From Dechloromonas sp. CZR5 (GTDB lineage: Bacteria; Pseudomonadota; Gammaproteobacteria; Burkholderiales; Rhodocyclaceae), in NCBI RefSeq assembly GCF_008711155.1, contig NZ_VUYQ01000003.1:124001-188000 (forward strand): 64,000 nt of DNA, given 5' to 3'. Position numbers and translations under genes: made by a program. Positions within the stretch are counted from its first letter, which is position 1; the number at the start of each line of letters is the position of its first letter. Positions 57,719 through 64,000 of the stretch are shown in pieces. The notes under the pieces are model-generated. The model saw only the letters and a program-made list of their open reading frames with translations, was not told where the DNA came from and ran no database searches.

Positions 57719-58092
57719 TTTACGGTATCGGCACCGATATCGCAGCCGTCGCCCGCCTGCGCGGCATGTGGGAACTACACGGCGACAAGGTGCTGGAAAA
57801 ACTTCTCGCGCCGCAGGAAATGCCTGACTTTGCCAGGGCTGCGGACAAGGGGCGTTTCCTGGCCAAGCGCTTCGCTGCCAAGGAAGCATTCAGCAAAGCC
57901 CTTGGTACGGGGGTGCGCCCACCGGCAACGCTGCCGGCCATTGCCGTCACCCACGACGACTTGGGAAAACCGGCGCTGGATTTCGCGCCCGCGCTGAGCG
58001 CGTTGCTGCAGGAAAAGAATCTGAAAGCCCATCTCTCGATTAGCGACGAAGCCGACTATGCCGTTGCCTATGTCATTCTGGAGCAAGCATGA
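57715..58092 (+). CDS. acpS: holo-[acyl-carrier-protein] synthase
   Basis: 125 aa. Metal-binding [12 protein letters not shown] and [19 protein letters not shown] motifs are intact, then [15 protein letters not shown] at the end. Transfers phosphopantetheine from CoA to the AcpP encoded at 45212. ATGA overlaps with pdxJ and nagZ. Confidence 0.97.
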   Translation: MIYGIGTDIAAVARLRGMWELHGDKVLEKLLAPQEMPDFARAADKGRFLAKRFAAKEAFSKALGTGVRPPATLPAIAVTHDDLGKPALDFAPALSALLQEKNLKAHLSISDEADYAVAYVILEQA

Positions 58093-59108
58093 AGCACCTT
58101 CCCCTCGGGCCGCTGATGATCGACATCGCCGGTACCGAACTGACCGACCTGGATTGCGAACGCCTGTGCCATCCGCTGGTTGGTGGAATCATCCTGTTTT
58201 CCCGCAACTATGCCGATCCGCAGCAGCTATCCGCACTGACCGCTGCCATCCATGCCTTGCGCACACCGTCCTTGTTGATCGCGGTCGATCATGAGGGGGG
58301 CAGGGTGCAGCGCTTCCGAGACGGCTTTACCCGCCTGCCGCCGATGGCGCTGCTGGGTAAGCTGTGGGATCGCGATCCGGCCGGTGCATGTGCGGCTGCC
58401 CGGCAAGTTGGCTACGTGCTGGCAGCGGAACTGCGGGCGCGGGGAGTCGATTACTCATTCACGCCGGTTCTCGATCTCGATTATGGTCCTTCGCGCGTTA
58501 TCGGCGATCGCGCTTTCCATCGTCGCCCCGAAGCCGTGATCCAGCTGGCCGATGCGCTTGGCAAAGGCTTGCGGCAAGCCGGTATGGGAAGTTGTGGCAA
58601 GCATTTTCCCGGGCATGGCTACGTCATTCCGGATTCGCATGTCGAACTGCCGGTCGATGATCGGGCTTTCGACGCCATGCAGGAAGACATCGAGCCCTAT
58701 CGTTTGTTACCCCTTGGCGGAGTGATGGCGGCGCATGTAATTTACAATTGCATGGATTGCAATACATCAGTATTTTCAAATAGATGGATTGACTATTTGA
58801 GAAATGACATTAAATTTGATGGCGTTGTTTTTACCGATGATTTGTCGATGGCCGGCGCCGGTATTGTTGGCGACATGTTGGCGCGCGTGGAAACGGCTTA
58901 TGCCGCAGGTTGCGACATGCTGCTCGTCTGCAATGCTCCGGATGCGGTGGGGAGCGTGCTGACGAACTGGCAGCCTGACGTCGATTTGCGCCGTGGTCTG
59001 CGCATCGAATCCTTGATTCCCAATGCACCGGTCAAATCCTGGGAGCAGTTACAGGTTGATCCGTTTTATCGGGCGGCGCTACAGACTATTGCTGACTTGA
59101 TGGCCTGA
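58089..59108 (+). CDS. nagZ: beta-N-acetylhexosaminidase NagZ
   Basis: 339 aa GH3 enzyme that removes GlcNAc from anhydro-muropeptides in peptidoglycan recycling. Motifs: DHEGGRVQRF, GSCGKHFPGHG, DSHVELPVD (catalytic Asp-His dyad) and TDDLSM with the nucleophile Asp. The family pattern is unbroken, but the 80 bases 58741-58820 contain only 21 G or C, in a gene otherwise rich in GC. See findings. Last gene of the rnc-nagZ run, followed by a hairpin. Confidence 0.95.
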   Translation: MKHLPLGPLMIDIAGTELTDLDCERLCHPLVGGIILFSRNYADPQQLSALTAAIHALRTPSLLIAVDHEGGRVQRFRDGFTRLPPMALLGKLWDRDPAGACAAARQVGYVLAAELRARGVDYSFTPVLDLDYGPSRVIGDRAFHRRPEAVIQLADALGKGLRQAGMGSCGKHFPGHGYVIPDSHVELPVDDRAFDAMQEDIEPYRLLPLGGVMAAHVIYNCMDCNTSVFSNRWIDYLRNDIKFDGVVFTDDLSMAGAGIVGDMLARVETAYAAGCDMLLVCNAPDAVGSVLTNWQPDVDLRRGLRIESLIPNAPVKSWEQLQVDPFYRAALQTIADLMA

Positions 59109-59112
59109 AATG

Positions 59113-59140
59113 CAATCGGGCAGCCGAAGCTGCCCGATTG
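59113..59140. terminator. hairpin between convergent nagZ and efp
   Basis: Perfect 12-bp stem (59113-59124 with 59129-59140, CGAA loop). T-runs on either side are poor, so it may terminate weakly or stabilise 3' ends of both transcripts. Confidence 0.65.
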
Positions 59141-59165
59141 ATGTGAAGCGGGAACGGCGTATTGC

Positions 59166-59723
59166 TTACTTGACGCGGTTCTTGTATTCGTCGGTACGGG
59201 TGTCGATTTCGATCTTGTCGCCGATGCTGACGAAGGCCGGAACCGGCAGCTCAAAGCCGGTGGCCAGCTTGGCCGGCTTCATGACCTTGCCCGAGGTGTC
59301 GCCCTTGACGGCGGGTTCGGTGTAAACGACTTCGCGCACGACACTGTTCGGCAGTTCGACGGAAATGGCCTTGCCATTGTAGAAAACGACTTCACAAGCC
59401 AGGCCGTCTTCCAGGTACTTCAGTGCGTCGACCATGTTTTCGGCTTCGACTTCGAACTGCTCGTAGTCGGCGTCCATGAAGACATACATCGGGTCGGCGA
59501 AGTAGGAGTAGGTCACTTCCTTTTTGTCGAGGATGACCACCTCGAACTTGTCGTCGGCCTTGTAAACCGCTTCGGAAGCGGCGCCGGTCAACAGGTTCTT
59601 GAGCTTCATCTTGACCACGGCGGCATTGCGGCCGGATTTGTTGTACTCGCTCTTCTGGACGACGAGCGGGTCGGCACCAACCATGATGACGTTGCCGGAG
59701 CGGAGTTCCATTGCGGTTTTCAT
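59166..59723 (-). CDS. efp: elongation factor P (Arg32 type)
   Basis: 185 aa. Three-domain EF-P. The tip loop is NKSGRNA with Arg at position 32, the residue rhamnosylated by EarP in this subclass, instead of Lys. EF-P relieves ribosome stalling at polyproline. The earP gene is immediately upstream on the same strand. Confidence 0.97.
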   Translation of the reverse strand: MKTAMELRSGNVIMVGADPLVVQKSEYNKSGRNAAVVKMKLKNLLTGAASEAVYKADDKFEVVILDKKEVTYSYFADPMYVFMDADYEQFEVEAENMVDALKYLEDGLACEVVFYNGKAISVELPNSVVREVVYTEPAVKGDTSGKVMKPAKLATGFELPVPAFVSIGDKIEIDTRTDEYKNRVK

Positions 59724-59760
59724 ACGGGATTCTCTACGATCGGAAAAAGATAAACGTTAA

Positions 59761-59790
59761 ATTATACCTTGGCGGCGCAAAAGTTGACGA
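59761..59790 (-). promoter_or_regulatory. promoter for efp inside the earP 3' end
   Basis: On the minus strand a perfect TATAAT (59761-59766) lies 18 nt from TCGTCA (59785-59790, 4 of 6 bases). It gives a leader of about 30 nt before the efp ATG. Strong -10, weak -35. This would uncouple efp from earP. Confidence 0.6.
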
Positions 59791-60847
59791 GGGCCGTTGC
59801 CAGATCGTCTTGCGAGGCCAGGTGGTCGCACCAGGCTCGATTGGCCTCGGTAATGGCCTGACGGTTGTCGACGAAATTCTGAAATGCCTTGGCAAGCTCC
59901 AGTGCGCCGCCATTCCAGGCGGTGAACATAGCCTTGACGGCTTGCGCCTGCGCGGCACCCATTGTCGTGCAGTAGCGATCGAGAAACGCCGACAACTTGA
60001 CCAGATGGGCGCCTTCATCCTGCTGATAGATTTGCCAAATGAAAGGTTTGGCTGCCCATTGCGCTCGGACAAAGGAATCTTCGCCACGGATGAAATTGAT
60101 GTCGGATTGCCAGAGCAGGCGATCGTAATCGTCCAGCGGCAGGAAGGAGAGCGGTTCGATCCGCGCCTTGCCGTGCTGCCAGGGGCCTGGACCCGGCAAG
60201 TGCTGCATGACAGCGGCCAAGGGCTTGCCGGGCGGCACATGGACAATGGACGGTTGGGGCATGTTCGCCAATGCGGCAAGGAGATCACCCACCGGCGCCG
60301 TGTCGTAACAGAACAGGCTGATCTTGAGGTGATCGTGTGGCGGGATTTGCTTCCGATAGTGTTCCCTATCCGACAAGAGATCGGCTTCCCGCAACAATCC
60401 TCCGGTCTTCGCGGTGAATCCGGGAAAAAAGAAATATTTGGTCAGCGGCAGAACAGGGTGGGGCGAGGCCATGCCATGGCAATCCTCGGCCCACGATTCG
60501 GCGGTCAGGTACTCCAGATTGATCCAGCACGGCTTACGGGTAGCTGCTGCCATCGCTTTTAGATAGGTGTCCGGCAATTCGCAGGCAAAGGCCTCGACCA
60601 CCACGTCAGCTGAACGTTCGGCGGCGATCTCCGTGCCCCAACGCCTGATCTCGACGCCCTCTGCCGACTGCGCATCGAGCGACGGATCGATCAGCGGGCA
60701 AAGCGGGCGCAGGCTGGCCAGGTCGTCTACCCATAACCGGACATGGCATCCGTGTTCGGCCACCAGTTGCCGGGCGAGGCGCCAGCAAATCCCGATATCG
60801 CCGTAGTTGTCGATAACCCGGCAAAAGATGTCCCAATGAAGCTGCAT
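59762..60847 (-). CDS. earP: EF-P arginine rhamnosyltransferase EarP
   Basis: 361 aa from ATG 60847 (MQLHWDIFCRVIDNYGDIG). Asp13 and Asp17 match the catalytic/nucleotide pocket pattern of the family, and RGEDSFVRAQW lies near residue 255. It adds rhamnose from dTDP-rhamnose to Arg32 of EF-P, matching the Arg in the adjacent efp product. An upstream ATG at 60856 is possible. Divergent from the UDG gene (24 nt between starts). Confidence 0.95.
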   Translation of the reverse strand: MQLHWDIFCRVIDNYGDIGICWRLARQLVAEHGCHVRLWVDDLASLRPLCPLIDPSLDAQSAEGVEIRRWGTEIAAERSADVVVEAFACELPDTYLKAMAAATRKPCWINLEYLTAESWAEDCHGMASPHPVLPLTKYFFFPGFTAKTGGLLREADLLSDREHYRKQIPPHDHLKISLFCYDTAPVGDLLAALANMPQPSIVHVPPGKPLAAVMQHLPGPGPWQHGKARIEPLSFLPLDDYDRLLWQSDINFIRGEDSFVRAQWAAKPFIWQIYQQDEGAHLVKLSAFLDRYCTTMGAAQAQAVKAMFTAWNGGALELAKAFQNFVDNRQAITEANRAWCDHLASQDDLATALVNFCAAKV

Positions 60848-60871
60848 GGCTGCCATGCTAACATCCCTGCC

Positions 60872-61519
60872 ATGTCACGATTTGAAGACCCCATCGCCTG
60901 CACGGCCTGTCCGCGTCTGGCTGAACACCTTGCCGGTATTCGCCGGCGTGATCCCGAGTGGCACGCCTTGCCGGTCCCCGCATTTGGTTCACTCGACGCA
61001 CAATTGCTGGTGGTCGGGCTTGGCCCGGGAGAAAAGGGCGCCAATCGAACCGGGCGTCCTTTCACTGGTGACGTGGCAGGCGAGTTGCTTTATCCGGCAC
61101 TGCATCGCTTCGGTTTTGCCAGCCGCCCGGAAGCGCTGGGAGAGGATGGCTGGGCCAATACGGCCATGTCGCTCAGCAATTGCCGCATCACCAACGCGGT
61201 GCGCTGCCTGCCGCCGGCCAACAAGCCGACGACCGCCGAGATTCGCCAGTGCAATCGCTATCTGGATGCAGAGTTGGCTGCCATGCCCGGATTGAAGGTC
61301 ATCGTTGCGCTGGGCGCCATCGCCCACCAAGCGCTGCTGTGGTCTTATGGCCTGAAGGTCAAGGAGTATCCGTTCGGCCACAACGTCCGCCACGAGCTGC
61401 CCGATGGCCGCACGCTGATCGACAGCTACCATTGCAGCGGCTACAACTGGCGTACGGGCCGATTGACGCGTGAAAGTTTCGAAGCGGTGTTTGCCGGAGC
61501 CAAGTCGCTGCTCGCCTGA
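60872..61519 (+). CDS. type-5 uracil-DNA glycosylase (UdgB-like, 4Fe-4S)
   Basis: 215 aa from ATG 60872. Motif A GLGPGEKGANRTGRPFTGD, motif B region SYHCSGYNWRTGRLT, and cysteines in CTACPRL and NCRITNAVRCLPP for the iron-sulfur cluster fit family 4/5 glycosylases, with the polar-residue-poor motif A typical of family 5. It removes uracil and deaminated bases. Start was chosen past an in-frame extension that overlaps earP. Confidence 0.9.
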   Translation: MSRFEDPIACTACPRLAEHLAGIRRRDPEWHALPVPAFGSLDAQLLVVGLGPGEKGANRTGRPFTGDVAGELLYPALHRFGFASRPEALGEDGWANTAMSLSNCRITNAVRCLPPANKPTTAEIRQCNRYLDAELAAMPGLKVIVALGAIAHQALLWSYGLKVKEYPFGHNVRHELPDGRTLIDSYHCSGYNWRTGRLTRESFEAVFAGAKSLLA

Positions 61520-61525
61520 TCTGTC

Positions 61526-63337
61526 ATGAGTTTTGACGCCAAGGCCTTTTTGGCCTCCCTGACCGAATTGCCGGGCGTGTATCGCATGCTCGGCGACGAT
61601 GGAACAGTCCTTTACGTCGGCAAGGCGAAAAACCTGAAGAAGCGGGTTTCGTCATATTTCCGGGAAAACCTGTCGAGTCCGCGTATCGCGCACATGGTCA
61701 GCCAGATTGCGCGCATCGAGACAACGCCGACGCGTACCGAGGCCGAAGCGCTGCTGCTCGAGAACAACCTGATCAAGTCGCTCTCGCCGCGCTACAACAT
61801 CCTGTTCCGTGACGACAAGTCCTATCCCTACATTGTTCTGAGCAAAGGAAAATATCCAAGACTGGGATTCTTTCGCGGCAATCCGGATCGCAAGGCCGAC
61901 TACTTCGGCCCCTATCCGTCGTCGTGGGCGGTGCGCGACAGCATCCAGTTGCTGCAGAAGATGTTCCGCCTGCGGACCTGCGAGGAGAGCGTATTTGCCA
62001 ACCGCTCGCGGCCGTGTCTGCTTTATCAGATCAAGCGCTGCAGCGGCCCGTGCGTCGGGTATATCGCCCCGGATGACTATGCGGCAGACGTCCAGATGGC
62101 AGCCATGTTCCTGCTCGGTAAGCAGCAGGAAGTTACTCGCCGCCTGACCAAGGCCATGGAAGAAGCCTCGAGTCGCCTGGCCTTCGAGCAGGCAGCTATT
62201 TTTCGCGACCAAATTCAATCGTTGCACCAGGTTCAGGAAAAACAGTTCGTTTCCAGCAGCAAGGGGGAGGACGTGGATATCCTCGTCGCGCTGAAGGAGG
62301 CCGGGCAGCTGTGCGTTAACCTGGCTATGGTCCGCGGTGGACGGCATTTGGGCGATCGCCCTTTCTTCCCCAGTAATGCAGGTGACTCTGATGCGGCGGA
62401 CGCCTCGGCAGCCTTCATTCGTCAGCACTATGCGGTGCATCCCGCCCCCGCACGCATCCTCTCCTTTCCTTTACCGGTGGAAGAGGAGGAGGGCGGCAGC
62501 GAAGCTTTGCTGGCGGAATTGGCCGGCCGTGCCATCCCCATTCAGGAGCCACGGACCATCGCCCAAAAAACCTGGGTCGAAATGGCGATTCAAAACGCAC
62601 GCCTTGCCATCCTGGCCAGAAACCAGGCCAGCGCCCAGCAAGAAGCCCGTCTGGCAGTACTCCAGGAGGTGCTGCAGCTTGCGGAACCCATCTCGCGAAT
62701 CGAATGCTTCGATATCAGCCACACCATGGGCGAGGCAACAGTTGCCTCTTGTGTGGTCTATGAAGGCAATCGCATGAAGAAAAGTGATTATCGCCGTTTC
62801 AATATTCGAGATATCCAGCCCGGTGACGATTATGCCGCCATGCGTCAGGCTGTCAGCCGACGCTACGACAACCTTGCCTCGGGTGAGGGTAGGGCGCCTG
62901 ACTTGATCCTTATCGACGGTGGCAAGGGGCAGGTTGCCTCGGCCTTTTCGGCGCTCGCCGACCTTGGTTTGTCGCATCTGCCGATGGTAGGTGTCGCAAA
63001 AGGCGAGGAACGCAAGGTCGGTATGGAAACCCTGATCTTTCCGGATGGGCGCGAACCACTACACCTGGCTCCTGACTATTTTGCGTTGCACCTGATTCAG
63101 GAAGTTCGCGACGAAGCTCATCGCTTTGCGATTACAGGACATCGGGCGCAACGCGGCAAAGCCAGAAAGACCTCCAAGCTGGAGTCGTTGGCTGGCGTAG
63201 GACCGGCCCGACGGAAAGCCCTGATTGCCCGATTTGGCGGTTTGCCCGGGGTGCTCGCTGCAACCGCCGATCAATTGGCCGACGTTCCCGGAATCAGCAG
63301 GGAATTGGCCGAGAACATATATTCCGCATTACACTGA
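61526..63337 (+). CDS. uvrC: excinuclease ABC subunit C
   Basis: 603 aa. GIY-YIG-type N-terminal nuclease (LPGVYRMLGDDGTVLYVGKAKNLKKRVSSYF), UVR domain, UvrC RNase H-like domain (IECFDISHTMGEATVAS) and C-terminal helix-hairpin-helix repeats (LAGVGPARRKALIARFGG). Incises on both sides of damage bound by UvrB, also in this window. Start ATG 61526, 6 nt after the UDG gene; pgsA follows 3 nt after its stop. Confidence 0.98.
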   Translation: MSFDAKAFLASLTELPGVYRMLGDDGTVLYVGKAKNLKKRVSSYFRENLSSPRIAHMVSQIARIETTPTRTEAEALLLENNLIKSLSPRYNILFRDDKSYPYIVLSKGKYPRLGFFRGNPDRKADYFGPYPSSWAVRDSIQLLQKMFRLRTCEESVFANRSRPCLLYQIKRCSGPCVGYIAPDDYAADVQMAAMFLLGKQQEVTRRLTKAMEEASSRLAFEQAAIFRDQIQSLHQVQEKQFVSSSKGEDVDILVALKEAGQLCVNLAMVRGGRHLGDRPFFPSNAGDSDAADASAAFIRQHYAVHPAPARILSFPLPVEEEEGGSEALLAELAGRAIPIQEPRTIAQKTWVEMAIQNARLAILARNQASAQQEARLAVLQEVLQLAEPISRIECFDISHTMGEATVASCVVYEGNRMKKSDYRRFNIRDIQPGDDYAAMRQAVSRRYDNLASGEGRAPDLILIDGGKGQVASAFSALADLGLSHLPMVGVAKGEERKVGMETLIFPDGREPLHLAPDYFALHLIQEVRDEAHRFAITGHRAQRGKARKTSKLESLAGVGPARRKALIARFGGLPGVLAATADQLADVPGISRELAENIYSALH

Positions 63338-63340
63338 AGC

Positions 63341-63919
63341 ATGCCTTTCAATCTGCCCATCCTTCTTACCTGGCTACGTATCGTTGCGATTCCGCTATTG
63401 ATCGCGGTCTACTACCTGCCCACCGCGTGGGCTACGCCTTACGAACGCGACCTGGCTGCAACCATCCTGTTTTGTGCTGCAGCGCTGACTGACTGGGCTG
63501 ACGGCTATCTGGCGCGCAAACTGAACCAGACCTCCGCTTTCGGGGCTTTTCTGGATCCGGTTGCCGACAAGCTGATGGTGGCCGCTGCGCTCATTGTTTT
63601 GGTTCAACTTGGCAGAACCGATGCCATTGTCGCCATGATTATCATCGGCCGCGAAATCACCATCTCGGCCTTGCGTGAATGGATGGCCAAGATCGGGGCC
63701 TCGAAAAGCGTCGCCGTTTCGATGCTGGGCAAGATCAAGACTACCGCCCAGATGTTGGCGCTTCCCATGCTTCTCTACTACGCACCGCTCGCCGGGTTCG
63801 ACATGAAGGTGATTGGTAACTGGTTGATCTGGATAGCAGCTTTGCTGACCTTGTGGTCGATGGGCTATTACCTGCGTATGGCCTGGCCGGAAATTGCAAA
63901 AAGAAGTGCAGAAAAATAG
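63341..63919 (+). CDS. pgsA: CDP-diacylglycerol-glycerol-3-phosphate 3-phosphatidyltransferase
   Basis: 192 aa, four membrane helices. The CDP-alcohol motif is DWADGYLARKLNQTSAFGAFLDPVADK with all conserved Asp, Gly and Ala positions. Makes phosphatidylglycerol phosphate. The order uvrC-pgsA is very common, and a tRNA follows, as often seen in betaproteobacteria. Confidence 0.97.
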   Translation: MPFNLPILLTWLRIVAIPLLIAVYYLPTAWATPYERDLAATILFCAAALTDWADGYLARKLNQTSAFGAFLDPVADKLMVAAALIVLVQLGRTDAIVAMIIIGREITISALREWMAKIGASKSVAVSMLGKIKTTAQMLALPMLLYYAPLAGFDMKVIGNWLIWIAALLTLWSMGYYLRMAWPEIAKRSAEK

Positions 63920-63928
63920 AAGGGGATG

Positions 63929-63956
63929 TTGACAAATCCCTTGTGTGGCCTATAAT
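63929..63956 (+). promoter_or_regulatory. consensus sigma-70 promoter for the tRNA
   Basis: Perfect TTGACA (63929-63934), 16-nt spacer, perfect TATAAT (63951-63956), then GCGCGC, a GC-rich discriminator typical of stringently controlled tRNA and rRNA promoters. The tRNA gene starts 16 nt after the -10. Confidence 0.93.
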
Positions 63957-63972
63957 GCGCGCTCTGTTTGAC

Positions 63973-64000
63973 GCGGCAGTAGCTCAGTTGGTAGAGCGCA
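63973..64000 (+). tRNA. tRNA 5' part (cut by window end), probably tRNA-Gly
   Basis: 28 nt visible: acceptor GCGGCAG, D-arm TAGCTCAGTTGGTAGAGCGCA. The anticodon is outside the window, so identity cannot be read. The pgsA position and the GCGG-type acceptor start suggest tRNA-Gly. Confidence 0.85.

Overview
This is about 64 kb of a GC-rich betaproteobacterial chromosome, most likely from the Rhodocyclales (Dechloromonas/Azonexus-like). The evidence is the gene order rpoE-rseC-degP-lepA-lepB-rnc-era-recO-pdxJ-acpS-nagZ, an Arg32-type elongation factor P beside its rhamnosyltransferase earP, and the yceF/yceD-rpmF-plsX-fab block. The genus is inferred from memory of these gene orders, not from a search. 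Most of the window is housekeeping DNA with many 4-nt ATGA start/stop overlaps.

Layout. 1-6.3 kb: end of alr, radA, a GGDEF-EAL c-di-GMP enzyme and an orphan FtsX-type ABC permease. 6.3-11.2 kb: a compact signalling block with an anti-sigma-type HATPase, a FecR protein, an OmpA lipoprotein, a CHASE2-PP2C phosphatase, a metallo-beta-lactamase-fold hydrolase and a STAS protein. It looks like a partner-switching module and is the best candidate here for a poorly described system. 11.3-14 kb: ygiQ and a truncated haemoglobin. 14-22.3 kb: an ABC importer whose binding protein resembles PgtC, with LysR, pyruvate kinase and an organophosphate-antiporter-type MFS protein. 22.3-26 kb: typA and moaA. 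26-27.6 kb: a small AT-rich accessory patch with a lipoprotein, a probable serine-recombinase remnant and tRNA-Asn.

27.7-41 kb: an AsmA-like membrane protein with an odd N-terminal domain, an aromatic aminotransferase, uvrB, a low-molecular-weight phosphatase, rne, rluC, a HAD phosphatase, a Rieske protein, an S49 peptidase, an RsmI-like methylase and yceF. 40.7-46.8 kb: yceD-rpmF-plsX-fabH-fabD-fabG-acpP-fabF, the fatty-acid and phospholipid initiation cluster, punctuated by two strong hairpins. 46.8-59 kb: a YgfX-like protein, nadB, then rpoE-rseC-degP with no rseA or rseB, a thioredoxin-fold protein, lepA-lepB, and the tightly coupled rnc-era-recO-pdxJ-acpS-nagZ run. 59-64 kb: efp and earP, a type-5 uracil-DNA glycosylase, uvrC, pgsA and the first 28 nt of a tRNA behind a consensus promoter.

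Systems that work together: translation and ribosome maturation (typA, lepA, efp/earP, era, rnc, rne, rluC, rpmF), lipid synthesis (plsX, fab genes, acpP, acpS, pgsA), DNA repair (radA, uvrB, uvrC, recO, UDG) and envelope homeostasis (rpoE, rseC, degP, nagZ, FecR/OmpA/CHASE2 block). No CRISPR array, intact insertion sequence, prophage or rRNA gene was seen.
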